Shown here one piece after another: positions 22,484 through 34,800 of a stretch of DNA of 64,000 bases. The first letter of the stretch is position 1. Each line of letters begins with the position of its first letter. The DNA is from Colletotrichum lupini. Its lineage: Eukaryota; Ascomycota; Sordariomycetes; Glomerellales; Glomerellaceae. Location of the stretch: assembly GCF_023278565.1 (NCBI RefSeq), contig NC_064682.1, positions 4,588,001 to 4,652,000 of the forward strand, read 5' to 3'. Position numbers and translations under genes: made by a program. The notes below the pieces were generated by a model. It was not told the origin of the DNA. It did not search any database and was given only the letters and a program-made list of their open reading frames with translations.

Positions 22484-22900
22484 CTATGAACTAGTCAGTT
22501 GTTCAGTCATGTTCAAGACATTATTTGTTAGGTAGGTCATCGCATGTGGATGATTTGAATCGAACAGGCTGCCTGCGTCAATGCATTGACCGTCGGAATC
22601 GAGTAAAAGCCAAAAGATGACTATGAAGGTGGCTGCCAGAATCAGGTGATTCGACGATGATAGTATGAACCTATTAGGTTTTGCTTGATCGCGACCTTTG
22701 ATCTTCGGGGTATGAATTGAGTCTAAGCAACTATTCTCCGGGAACATGCATGTAAAGGAACCCAATACCTTTTTCTCTGGGAGGGGAACATCAGACATTA
22801 ACTCAAATAACAGAATCAGCTCTTGGAGAGAGTTCCACTCAAGCAACCCAGACGAAGCTTTTGCCTTTTGACTAAAAAGCGCGCTGAAGATGTGGTTCAT
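22484..22900 (-). CDS. Hypothetical protein, 138 aa, one hydrophobic segment
   Basis: ATG-started open frame lying upstream of the PTH11-like gene. It has one probable transmembrane segment (HLILAATFIVIFWLLL) in the middle and no recognisable domain. No intron signal or adjoining exon could be tied to it with confidence. It could be a chance frame in intergenic DNA or the last exon of a small gene. Confidence 0.22.
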   Translation of the reverse strand: MNHIFSALFSQKAKASSGLLEWNSLQELILLFELMSDVPLPEKKVLGSFTCMFPENSCLDSIHTPKIKGRDQAKPNRFILSSSNHLILAATFIVIFWLLLDSDGQCIDAGSLFDSNHPHAMTYLTNNVLNMTEQLTSS

Positions 22901-24349
22901 TGAGTTCAGAGGAAGCAGCAGTACCCTGATACCTCGTCAACATGGGATCTCTTGGCACATCACCCATGTGCGAGATGTAACGGTCTCTGGTCCAAACACA
23001 TCGGGATTTCGGTTTTAAGCACAAGCTCGGAGTCAAACTTGAGGTAGCACCCAATAGGATCGCTCACGATGAATGTTTCTGCGTGGTTGAATGTGTGTAT
23101 ACGTGACTCGGACAAAGTTTGTCCATGCCCTCCCCTGCCCCTGACGTACCTATGTCGACAGTGAAGGTGTAGGATCCACTTGGGAATCATGGAACTGATG
23201 CCCTCGCGAACGGAGGAGACTAGATTGTGTGTTTCGCTTCATCAGCACGACAGAAACAAAAAGATCACCGGGCCGTAGCAACGCAACTATCGCCATCTCT
23301 ATAATTTGAACTGCTTCGCTGGCCACAACTGTCAGCCTGAACCCACACTTCAGAAATTCTGATCCATTACCGCTAGCCCACGGCGGTCATTATGTCAAAG
23401 TTCAGAAAGTGTGTGGAATGACGTTAGGATCGGCGTCCGCGTTAACAATCTTTATCGGCTGAGACCGACTTCAAACGAGTAAGGAAGGCGATGAGCCTGA
23501 CAATTGATGAATACGAGCGTAACAGAAAGGGGCGCTGCCAAAGCTCTAATGTAACATGCTACTTTACTCACTAATTGTTTGGATCGTGCTTGTCGGGAGA
23601 ATCGTACGTATGAGATCAGATAAAAGCAGAACGTCCCTCTTCACTCTATAGGGAGTTGGAATCTTTTGCCTTGCAACTTTGTTGGAGTCATCTGGCAGAG
23701 ACGAAATATCACGGAAAGACAACAAGCGGGAGGAGTATGGTAAGACTTGAAAAGAGAAGCCCGAACAGTCGAAAGCTATGAACTCAAGGCGTATTGACCT
23801 GTTGACGAGTGGGTGACTGTGACTTGAATATTACTTCAAGGTTTGGGTTAGCCGGTATGCTGATTGGGTATAAACTTGCATCGTCAACGGCAAGATAACG
23901 CGAGTTGAGGGACGTTTTCTACACCATCGAAGTTATGCATATCAAAGGACTAATGCAGAGGCCAGTCGAAGTTTCATCGCTCTTCACGTTAAGCTCGATG
24001 GGCGGAGGACATGTTGACAAGATAGCATCCATAGCAAGAATATTGTATGAATGATGGCTACAGCACTTAACAGTTCTCAAGCCCATTATCTAGCATCAAT
24101 TCCCAAAATACAGTTTGCTTCTTGTAGGTCATGGAAGCTCACGGAACAAACGCTGATGATGCGAAATACGAGTAGTAGAGGGTTTGAATATCGCCTTTCA
24201 CTTGACAATAAGGATATGAGACCGTGAAGCATCTCAACAGTGATGCTGAACTTTTGGAGATATTATTTGAATATACAAAAAATTGAAGATATTCTAATCA
24301 CATTGAAATGAAATAAGCTTGTCTAGATTTGGTCCTAACCGTCTCGTCC
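22901..24349. other. Intergenic region
   Basis: About 1.4 kb upstream of the hypothetical frame and downstream of the phosphatase gene, rising to moderate AT content after 24.2 kb. No gene is supported. Confidence 0.5.
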
Positions 24350-26080
24350 TTAAGGAGCGACATGGCTCAACCAAGCGCTGCTAAGATCGGTGTAGAAACT
24401 TGCACCTCTCACCTTTGTTGGTGCTCCAGGTGTGGTTACGTTGCAGTTCTGTATCCAATTACCTTGGTTCTCAAGCTTCGTGGCGACGTATTGCTTGTAA
24501 TCCTCCAGCCGACAAGAAGAACCAGGACCGCTGCTGCAAGTAGGTATCGGGTAGACAGCATCATTGAGACGAATGCGAATATATGTCGCATTCCAGGTGT
24601 CTTGGATTGGGGGCGATGGCTGCGTGCAGGTCGATCTTCTGTTCGTTGGATTCCGGCGGGCAACATTGGTGAAGTTGCCATGTGTAGCGTTTCTAGCCTC
24701 GGCACAGTTCAATCTCTCAAATGCAATAGTTCCCCGCATTGTTGTGAAGCGAGAGCTGACGAATTGACGGCCATCGTCCTTTTGCGTACTTGAAAGAGGC
24801 TGCTGCTTGTCAAATACCCCTGAGGCGGCCACTAACTGGTTGAGCTGTCCATCGTTGAGGAAGGAGACGAGAAGCTTTGGTAAATTGAAAGTGGTCCCAT
24901 CTTTGCGCCTGCCAGTGACCGAAGGCCCCTGAACAAATATGTCCATCAATGCGTTTAGGTAGGGGGTCATCATGGTCTGAGGCACATCGGTACCAAGGCC
25001 GACTCCGTAGTAGTAGCGAAGGTCTTGGAAGTACTCGTACTGGAGGTATTCTTCGTCCGAAAAGATATCACACCAAGGTGAGAGGCGGCCGGTGATCTGA
25101 CTTTCGAAACCACAAAGATAAGGTATTTGCGACACATCACTTTGCGTAAGTGTGAGGTTTCCATCGATGAGTGCTTGCAGGCGGGTTAGGATTGGAGGAA
25201 TGTAGACGTTGTTCCACGCAGTCACGTAGTCGCCTCCCTCCGTATCCTTGAAAGCTGGGCACATATCAGAAGGCGCCAATGAGTCGCCAATGCCAGCGGC
25301 AAAGCCTCGAGATGTCACGGACACGATATCACCGAGCAAGGTGGCATTGGTTCCCAAGAAACCGCGAACAAACAACTTGGCAGTCTGTAGGACTCGAGAG
25401 TAGTTGTTAGCCCAGACCATGAAGTCTTCGCCTTCAGTGTAGAGGCCCGGATATCTAACTCGATTAGCACAGGTGTTCTGTTGGGTTTGGATGCTATTGA
25501 GCAGAACTCACCTGGTTCGCAAGGTGTATCCAAGATCGTGAGCCTCTTTGTAGCCCGTTGGACTCAAGTTAGCGATTTGAGAGGATGGATTAGTTAGCGC
25601 TGTTTGCCACCGCGGCAAAAAGCTCAAGCTGCCAGAGGCAGTATAGTTTCCAGCATGAAACTACACAATCAAGTTTCAGCTATAAATGAATATGCTTTAG
25701 ATGGCAGACAAAGATATTACTAACTCGTTCCTGCATTGAGATCCATCCATTGTAAGCGCCAGTATCTGGGTATCTCGATCCATGCCGAGAAACATACGCC
25801 GCTTGATCAACGTAACAATTCTCCGGAATTTCGGATGAGATCTCGTTGACGTTGGGTCCTAATAAGCGATCGAAAGTAAGCGGCGCTGAAGCACCGAGTC
25901 GAAGGGCAAATGGATATATGTACCTGCGAACCAAGGACCGTTTGCGCCCAAGTGTTCAAGAGGGTGCTCAGCAGATTCACTGGCCGGTAAATTGATGTCT
26001 TGAATTGGCGCAAGGAGTCTCGAACTTCCCTCAACCAGGATTGCCGTAAGGCATACCAAGCCAAGCTTGATGGGTGCCAT
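24350..26080 (-). CDS. Secreted histidine acid phosphatase (phytase-like)
   Basis: Exons 25924-26080, 25725-25858, 25512-25660 and 24350-25454 give 514 aa. The ATG at 26080 gives a signal peptide (MAPIKLGLVCLTAILVEGSSRLLA). The catalytic phosphohistidine motif VSRHGSRYPD lies at R77-H78-G79. At the position of the usual catalytic His-Asp pair I read VSFLNDGQLNQL (N347-D348). Several Asn-x-Ser/Thr sites and paired cysteines fit a secreted glycoprotein of the histidine phosphatase superfamily. Introns of 65, 64 and 57 bp have GT-AG ends and correct phase. Expected role: extracellular phosphate release from organic phosphates. The Asn in place of the catalytic His may be a subfamily feature or may alter activity. 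Confidence 0.87.
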
Positions 26081-27291
26081 TGTAGTCCCTTTTCTGTGCC
26101 GTGCAACAAGAGATGTTTGCATTCGACATAAGCTGCCAATTCCTTGTTATATACAATCATAATTGGCCATCGGCCCGGTCATTACCGGCCACGTGCTCTT
26201 ATCATGTTGTTTACCTTCATTCGTCTTGCGTGGGCCTATGTGCTCATTTCAGCAGGGTGTCATTGGCACCGTCAGGCACGTGATGAATGCATCAATGTGA
26301 TTTGACAACCAGCTTGAAGTTGTGGGGAGCAAACGGGGATGGAATCCCAGAAAAGACGCTTTCTCCGTACGTACTTCCACTAGCGTTGCCGACCGCCCTT
26401 ACCCCAGCCCCCGGGCCAGTTCCCGAAGCGGCGGAGACATTACGACAAACAGTCAAGAGACGGTATGACAACAGAAAGTTGCTTAAAACGTGGTTTCTTT
26501 GCGGAATTGGAAAACGTTGATACCCAATCGCGACCACTCCGCAGGATCACACTCAAGAGCAGGTACTAAAGGACGAATGAACGACTCATAACTTGAAGGG
26601 GACATATGGTCACGTAGTCTATCTAATGGTTGACCAATAATCTGGATGGCATCGAAATGCTGATGCGGTAGTGTTGAAGAAATATGAACATTCGGAAAGA
26701 TGAGAGACGGAAAGGAGATGAAAACCCAGGAGTGACGCCAAGTTCAGCCTCACAAGCATCCGCCGGCTGAGACATTGTCCGACCGTTATTGATAAGTCGT
26801 CAACATTTCGTTAGAGACTGAAATCTATCCTCAAGCATGATTAACAGAAACAGATCTAGATTTGAAGTGTCAATGCATTTCAGGAAACAGGAAAAGTTGG
26901 GCCAGAAATTATTGGCATCGACCAATCGGGTCACATGTAACCGAATCTAGTCACAGGGTTCTCTCAATATTGATGAGTTGTTTCTTACAGACTTGATTAC
27001 ATACTCATCACTGAATCACGCGAAACGATTCGCGGTTTGAACGATCTGGAACTTCGCAAAAATAGCCGATGACAACCCACTGTATTGCTAGGCGGGTTAC
27101 ATGATAAATGTTACGAAGAAATTTCTAGTACATGAGCTCGAACACTAAGATGCTTCTAGGAAGATTACTATCTATAGTTTGTAAGAGCTACGTAACCAGA
27201 AATCTCGGAAGCACTTGTACTGGAGAGTTCATGGTTCCACGAATCAATTGATTAAATCCAACATTGTGTCCTTGCTTCAGCTCGCCCCTCC
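26081..27291. other. Intergenic region
   Basis: About 1.2 kb with the phosphatase promoter on the left and the 3' end of the beta-propeller gene on the right. No gene is supported; open frames are short. Confidence 0.5.
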
Positions 27292-28491
27292 CTAGGTATG
27301 GTAAGTGGGTATATCCACTACACCATTAGCAACGTAGTTGTAGCAATCTCCAGAGCAGCCAACATTTCCCCCGTTCGTGAGAAGAAGTTTAGGGTTTCCG
27401 TTTGAGGGGCCAGACTCAGGGGTGGCGATGATCCGAAGTTCTCTGGAGTAAGCTGACCACTGCCCGACGTTGACTACCTTCCAACCGTTTGGATCGACGG
27501 CATCGCTGTTCACAAACACCTCCTCACGGCTACTTCCGTTGGCGATGAAAACACCACTCGTGCCATTTGTCCCAGGCTCCGTAGTCCAGATGACGAACGG
27601 GCTCCCGTTAGGATTCAGCTGGCCGTCACCAGGAATAATGGGCTGAAGTTCGGCAGAGCCAAAGTTCAGGGGAGAGTCGGAGACCTTGTAGTAGACCGGA
27701 CATCCGCCAGCGATAGGGCCGCCACAGTATTCAAAAGTCATGACATACTTTTGTGAGATGGGGCTATATGCTACTGTAGCCATGCCGGGCCGCACTCCTG
27801 CATCTGCCTGGGCGACGTCATCGACTTCATCGCTCCATTGACGCAGGTCTTTGGTTGTTTTGTGAGAAAGCTTTTGGTTGTGATCGGGATCCACTTGAGT
27901 GGAATAATAACACACAAGCTCTCCTTCATGCATCAGCAAGAAAGGCTCCCAGACTGCCTTGTCCCCCCGGGCGATTGTCTCCGGACCAGGGCCGTAGACT
28001 ATATGGCTGACGAATGCCCACGCCTTTCCTTGATCGGTGCTGGCATACAAATCAATGTACGCCTGTGAGAGGTTACGTGGCGTAGAGACACCGGCCAGGA
28101 GAATGGTGCCTTGCGGAAACCCCCCCAATGGCTGTGGAAGCTCGTAGAGGAATGGCTGATACCAGTTTCCCCAGCCATTGACCTGATCGTCGACTCTGGA
28201 GAAAGCAGTGAACGACGCTCCACCATCTTCTGACTTGTAGATGGGAAAGTAAGTCAAAGTTGCCGCGGGGTCATAGTCTTCCCAAGACAGAAGAAGAGAC
28301 TGGTCAGGCAGCTGGAGAGTTCGGCCGTATAGAGTTCTCCAGCTAGTCGGGGTCTGCTCTGGATAGAACACGCCATTGTTGTTGAAATTGCTCCAAGGCT
28401 TAGGTACGGCAGTGTTCGATATCTGGGCTGCCAAGCTCGCAGTAGCTAAAACTGCAATAACAGAAGCCTGGATGATAGTGAACCCCATCAT
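27292..28491 (-). CDS. Secreted GH93-like (sialidase-fold/BNR) beta-propeller hydrolase
   Basis: A single exon of 399 aa. The start is the ATG at 28491; an upstream in-frame TTG is ignored. The N-terminus MMGFTIIQASVIAVLATASLAA is a signal peptide. Two Asp-box motifs are visible: SEDGGASF (residues 87-94) and STDQGKAW (151-158). The middle (WEPFLLMHEGELVCYYSTQ, GVRPGMATVA, YVMTFEYCGGP, PVYYKVSDSPLNFGS) matches fungal glycoside hydrolase family 93-type proteins, whose characterised members are exo-arabinanases. The substrate is therefore probably plant-wall arabinan, by family analogy only. Confidence 0.83.
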   Translation of the reverse strand: MMGFTIIQASVIAVLATASLAAQISNTAVPKPWSNFNNNGVFYPEQTPTSWRTLYGRTLQLPDQSLLLSWEDYDPAATLTYFPIYKSEDGGASFTAFSRVDDQVNGWGNWYQPFLYELPQPLGGFPQGTILLAGVSTPRNLSQAYIDLYASTDQGKAWAFVSHIVYGPGPETIARGDKAVWEPFLLMHEGELVCYYSTQVDPDHNQKLSHKTTKDLRQWSDEVDDVAQADAGVRPGMATVAYSPISQKYVMTFEYCGGPIAGGCPVYYKVSDSPLNFGSAELQPIIPGDGQLNPNGSPFVIWTTEPGTNGTSGVFIANGSSREEVFVNSDAVDPNGWKVVNVGQWSAYSRELRIIATPESGPSNGNPKLLLTNGGNVGCSGDCYNYVANGVVDIPTYHT

Positions 28492-29091
28492 TAGAGAGGA
28501 AGGTAGGACGATTCTTGCGATGAACAAAAAATATTGGGTCGCGATTTAAGTTGCTGACAAAATTGCTGGAATGGTGCTGGGCAGTGAGGTCAACTTTGGG
28601 AAATACCTTGAGTCTATTATATAGTCGGCCTCATCATTGTCATGTTGCCGTACTCCGGATCCATGACTACGGAGGCTACCATTGTGGAGGATCTAGGGTC
28701 GTGGTCACCTATAGAATGAGATACGCCCATTGTTAGAATTACAGGCAACTTGCAGTTGGAGAACGAAACCATTTTGCAGTTCGCGGCGTAAGCACCAATC
28801 AGCCCAAGTGTTTTCCGATGCCTAGGCCCCATTCCTCGTATCTAGACAAAACGCTCGGGCCTGTTAGTTTAAGCCGCTGAAGATCGACAGCGGGGAAACA
28901 AATTCCTACATACATCGCCTGCATTAGCCCCTCGGTCATAGTAGTAGCGAAACATATTAACATGCCAATCAATCAAAACAGCGCATTTCCGATGCCTGTG
29001 TCGTTGAAATATTTGGCTCGTCGCGATCCAATTTCAAAACATTTGTTTTCGAATCAATGCGGGCACCATGCAACATCTTCGTTAATCATCA
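28492..29091. other. Intergenic region / promoter of the beta-propeller gene
   Basis: About 600 bp of promoter-like DNA. No open frame of note. Confidence 0.5.
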
Positions 29092-29403
29092 TCATGCGAG
29101 CCATTGTGCCACCTCAGATGAGTAAACCTCGCGGTCATACAACGCGTGTGAACGATGCAAGCTTCTGTGCCACAATCCTCGTAATGATGGTTTGGATCCA
29201 CTCTCAACCACTGAGGGGTTTGAGATTATCCTGGACGAGTTTGAGAGGTATCTCCACGACCTCATAAGCTTGTAGTTGTCTTCTTTTGGGAGAGAACTCT
29301 CAGAATGCTCTCGCCTCGGATGTTCAAACAGTATGTTGCCGGCGTGAGCATGTGAGATGTATATTACCAGAAACAGCAACGTTAAATAGCAAGTAGCAGC
29401 CAT
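29092..29403 (-). CDS. Candidate small secreted protein (103 aa)
   Basis: ATG at 29403 opens a frame with a convincing signal peptide (MAATCYLTLLFLVIYISHAHAG) followed by a short polar, Ser/Arg-rich chain with one Trp-rich end. There are almost no cysteines after the signal. It ends about 350 bp from the AT-rich retrotransposon block, a typical location for effector-like genes. No family is recognised. It may be a chance frame, or spliced differently downstream. Confidence 0.35.
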   Translation of the reverse strand: MAATCYLTLLFLVIYISHAHAGNILFEHPRREHSESSLPKEDNYKLMRSWRYLSNSSRIISNPSVVESGSKPSLRGLWHRSLHRSHALYDREVYSSEVAQWLA

Positions 29404-29751
29404 GCGTACTCACTATGATGGCTTGATACACAAAAGTGGCCTCGAACTGCGTATTGACCATTTCCAACATAAGTTTCTAGTACATTGATACTCTAGGTTT
29501 CCATTATCGTTTTCGTAGGATATGGGCATGAATTACTTCACAAAAGTCGATGCCGATAAGAGAAGACAAATTAGCCAAATATATGTACATTGTAAGAATA
29601 GATCTTAAAGTCTCTCTACTAGCTTGTAAAGTAGAATCCAACGAACAAGGGCTGGAGACTTCTTTTGCGCAATATATAAACTTTAAGGCGAAGATGAAAC
29701 AAGGTTAAGTATATAGAAATTGATTCTAAAAACCGCCTAAAGTATTTAATA

Positions 29752-29961
29752 AGTATCGGATTAGAAATTTAATTCGACCGCAGTATATAACTAACTACGC
29801 AGGGGCTAATTAGGGGCCCTATTTATAATTATTATAGCTAGCCTAATTTATAATTAGAACCTCTTTTTTATACTTATTACGTAAATATTTATGTAGTTTA
29901 ATTAATCTCTTTATTAAATATAGTTCGAAACAACTACTTTATAATAAGGATATTAATACTA
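29752..29961 (+). repeat. 5' LTR of the Copia element
   Basis: Direct repeat of 37448-37657 with mainly C/T and G/A differences. Shared landmarks are TATATAACTAACTA, GGGGCTAATTAGGGGCC and AGTTTAATTAATCTCTTTA. Exact ends and target-site duplication are not resolvable because of mutation. Confidence 0.85.
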
Positions 29962-31380
29962 ATTAGTAATTAAATTTTATTATTATAAATCGGTAAAGTA
30001 TCTTATTATATAAAAGAGACGATTTCTTAATACTATACGGGATAAGAAATTCGTATTAATTAACCTTATAAAAGTAAATAAAAAAAGAGGCGATTCTTAA
30101 ATATTATATAGAATTAAATAATTATAGCCCTGTATTACTTATAAAAGGTTAATATTTATTATATTAAACCATATTAATTAACAAAACCGCTTAAATAATT
30201 AATTTTTTATTATTACCCTAAGTAGCTTTTTTATTAAATAACTTTCTTATAGCCAGCCCGTAATTAAAAATTAATTAGTTAAATTAATAAAAAGAAATCC
30301 CTACGTAATAACTACTTACTTAATTAATAAGCGTAACGAACGAGCTTAATAATACGGTATAAAAAGTACGATATAATAGAAAAAAGGGATTTTTAAATAT
30401 AAATATTTTTATTTAATAATAAAAGTAACCTTATAGGAATTATTAAGCTACGAGATCTATAGTATATAAAAAAGTTTATTATTACGAGGATTTTATAAAT
30501 ACGACTTTAAATTTATAATTTAAATAATCTCTTCGTAGCCCCCTTAACTACTCCTTAAGTATTATTTAAGAATATAATATAGAGAACGGTTTTAAAAAAA
30601 AAAAGGGGATTTAGAGGTCCTAATAATATTAAGTTAAGAATATTATAGATCTCGCAAATTAATTTAAAAAAAAGCGGTTATTTTAAAATAGTTTTATAAC
30701 CTCCTACTAGAGTTATTATTAACTTAAAAAAAGGCTAAAAAAACGAGGATTTAAAAGAAAAAAAAAGATCCTCTAGGGGGCTATTAAAAAGCTTCTTTTT
30801 ATACTAGCTCCTAGCATAGGATTACTAATTTTAAAAAATTAACTAAGTAATAAAAGGGATTATTAATAAGTAATAATTACTTAACTATAATTAAATTATA
30901 AAAAAGACTATTTAAAAAATATAAAATAAAGTATTAAGAAGCTATAAAAGAAAAGATTTTTAAAATATCTAACTTTACTAAATACGAGTAATAAGTAAGT
31001 ATTTTTAATAAGTCCTTAATATTTCTAATTTTATAAAAAAGAGGGCTTAACTTCGCTAACCGTACTTAATAACCTATATAACTCTTTTATAAGCTACTTA
31101 GCGTTTATTTTTAACTATTTTTATAAAATACTATTCTAAAAGAAGTAAGTTAAGGAAAGAAGCTATTTAAAAATTATAAAAAGTACGAGGCTTAAGAAGT
31201 TAAAAGTATATAAAATAATAAAAATTAGTAATTAATAAAAATCCCGAGACTAATTACTATATCTTTTTATAGTAATATAAACGTCTACTATTATTATAAA
31301 AAAAGAAATTACTAAAACCTACCCTTTTATACTAAATAAAAAAGGGGATTTTAATAAGTATAATAGTATTACGAAGGTAA

Positions 31381-31880
31381 CTTTGTTTACCTTATTATTC
31401 GCCTTATTATCAGTATTACGTAAGCAAACTATATACCATATTAATCTACGATTTCTGTAGATTATTATAGGTATTAATTATGTAAGCAATACTGCTTATA
31501 TAAGCTTACGTGAGCAATGGAAAGTACTGGAAGGTAACTGAATAATCTGGAATTTACTCGAGGCGGAATTACGTACTACGATTACGCATTCACTTACGTA
31601 TACGCTTATTAATTATATCATAATTAATAAGCAATGGAATATTCTAGTAGGAGGTTTTTATGCCTATATATAGGCGTGTATTTGCCTACCTAGACCTTTC
31701 GTTAAGCAAGCAACTTCTTATATAGTAATTCAACTATATTACTCTCTTTACTATAAAAACCTCTTTTATATACGCTTATATCCCCTATATTCATATATTC
31801 TTGCTTCTATATGAATATTCACTTTTTATGTTCTTCATAAGAATATCCCGCATTACCTCGTTAAAGCTATACGTGCTAGA
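31381..31880. repeat. Less-mutated nested segment, probably a solo LTR
   Basis: This ~500-bp stretch has clearly higher G+C than its surroundings, with intact CG and CA dinucleotides. It carries a self-complementary head (GTAAGCAATACTGCTTATATAAGC), a TATA-like ATATATAGGCGTG, and an end rich in TTC and ATATTC. That layout (promoter-like, non-coding, ~0.5 kb) is that of a retrotransposon LTR inserted into the older Copia copy. Borders are approximate and I could not find a clean target-site duplication. Confidence 0.5.
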
Positions 31881-34800
31881 AATAGCTAGTAATTTAAAAA
31901 AGTAATAGTAATTACTAGAGATAATAAAAACGAAAGTAGTAGTAAGATAGTAAAAAAAATAGGAATTTCTTAAACTTTAGTAAATTCGTTAAGTAATAAA
32001 AGTATGGATTTACTATAGCTAGTGCGCGGATTAAATATATCCTTATTAAAATTAAATATATTAGCGACTATTAATATAAATATAAATTAAAGTATAACCC
32101 TTAGCGAGTTAAAAAAAAAAAACCCCCCGATTTTAAATAAAATCCTAATCCCTTATAAATAAGTAAATATTAACTTAGACTATTAGGGGATATAAATATA
32201 TAAGATTATAAATTAGCTTAATAATAAGTAAATTAATATAATATTAATTTATTTAACTAAGGTTTATAAGAAAAAGGGGCTATAGGGGTAATTCCTATTT
32301 TACGAGATTATAAATAACCTTAGTTATTAATTAGATAAATAGTTTATAAGTATAAGCTTAAGAATTATAATAATAGTTCATAAATTCTTTTATAAGTAAG
32401 GGGTATTATTAGCGTAATTATAATTATAAGAACTATATAAAATACTAATAATAACGATTATAAAACAGGAATTCGTATTATAGAACTAAGTATAAGTTAA
32501 TAGAGCGTATAATCGCTTTAATAAATTTAAAAAAAGGGTAAACGACCTAAATTTCCTTTTTATAATTACTAATAATAATCTATTATTATAAAAGGATATA
32601 TAAAAGTAAAATATAGTATTAAAAATATAATAATTAATAATTCTATTTATTTTAATTTATAACTCGTCGCTATTATTAATACGAAATTTGGCGCTAATTA
32701 GCTAATAAAAAAGGAGATAAATAACCCGAAGTTATTAATAATACATAATAACGTAGGAATCGTATATAAATACCGAAAATATAGTAATAAATACGAAATA
32801 ATTTATAAATTTTAAAAAGATCTTTTTAAAAAAAGAATATACTCTAAAGGGAAGTACGAGGTTTTATAAAAAACCCTAATAATATTTTATAATTATTATA
32901 AAAAAGTTAAAATTAGAGAATATTAGTATTATTTAGTAATTAATATCGTACTTATAAAAAGTTAAAGCTTTTAATTATTATTATAAAGTAGCATATAATC
33001 TCGATTAAAATAACTTTTTTAGTATTATTAACGTAATTTAAAGCTGCTTTAAGACTTATAATAAGAACCTAGAGCTCCTATCTAAGCTACGAGCGATTTC
33101 TTTTATATTTATAGCTAAGATAATAAAACATAAATCGTAAATAAAAATACTTAAAAAGCTTATTAATTAAATTAATAAGCTGATAAAAACCTAGTTAAAT
33201 AAGGGGATAAAAGAGTAAAAAGTTAAATATTTTTATATTATAATTTAATATATATTAAAAATAAAAATAACCTTATATTAAATACTTAAAAACTACGAGA
33301 CGCTTTATTTAAAGCTAAGATTTAGCTTTAATATTGAAATAAAAATACCGTACTAAACTTATTTCTAAATATACGACGGCCCTTATCAATAATATTAAGT
33401 CGATCGAACGTATAATATAAAAAAGAAGAGGCTAGATATAGTAATTATTAGTAAAGAGGCCTAAATTCGTTAACTAAGTAAAAATTTAACTTATAAATAA
33501 GGTAATAAAAAAATTATATTATATTTATAAAGAAAATAGATATTAGTTAAGTAACTACTCTAAAAAAAAGCGTACTAAATCGTATAAATAATATAAAAAG
33601 TCGAGGGTAATAAATAGTAAAAATAGCTCTTATTAATTTAGCCAATTCCTTATTATATATAAAGGTAAATCCGGGGGTATAGAACTTAATAAAAATAGCT
33701 AAAGTAGTAGTTTAAAGTATCTACCTCTTATAAGAAATTTAAAAAATAAAAAAGATCTTATTTTATATATTAATAAATTAGATTATAATAAAATCGACGA
33801 TATTAACTACTCTTTTTTTACCCAGTTAGTTTTTAAAAAATATACGAAGCTAAATAAATAAATAGTAATAAAAGCTCTCAATAAGTAGGCTTTTATTTAT
33901 AAATAATAAAAAAAGGTCCCTTTAATAATAAATATAAAGGTAGTTAAAAAGGTAAATTTAATAGGGCTAAAGTTTATTTTCTTAATACTTAAAGAGAAGA
34001 TACTACTTCTTTTAATACTTAAAAAAAAAAAAGATACTAAGTAAATCTAAGGGTGACTAGAGGTATCCTTTTTATATTACTTAAATTACTTAAATACTAA
34101 GCTTATATAAGTATTCTATATAAGCAAAAAGTACGGCTTAGATAATTTCTATAGGATTATCCTAAATACTAAAGTATTATAATAATTAATTAAAAAAAAA
34201 GGGTAATTCTAAGCGCTATAGAAAATCGTATTAATAATACTTAATACGTTAATAGCGGGTATTATAAAAATTAGCTTCGGCCTAGGTAAGAAAATCGTCG
34301 CCCTAAGTATAGTAAAAATAGAGATATACTTCGGAATAATAACTTTTTATATTTTACTTATTAATACCCTATTTTTCTTATATCTAAAAAATATAGATTA
34401 ACTAAGTATTATATTCGATTTTATAAAAAATAAAATCTTTAGTAATAAGTATTTTAAAATAGTTGAATAATAATAGGGGTATATATTTATAAGGCTTATT
34501 AATAATACGAAGTTAATTAATTATTTAATAAAAGGTGAGCTTAAATAACTATATTAGAGATTTAGGTACTTATTAGTTACGAGGCTATATAACTTCTTAA
34601 AGTAATTAAGTAATAATAATATTAAAATAGGGGCGCTAGAATAGTTAATAAAAGTATATTATTAATATTAAATAAATAAGTAGAGCCTACGTAAATTTAA
34701 ATTTAAATTACGTAATAAGCTTAATTTTAATTAAAAAATCGTTATTAATATTTTCTATTTAAATAGTTAGCTAGTTTTATATATAATTAACGTAGCTATA

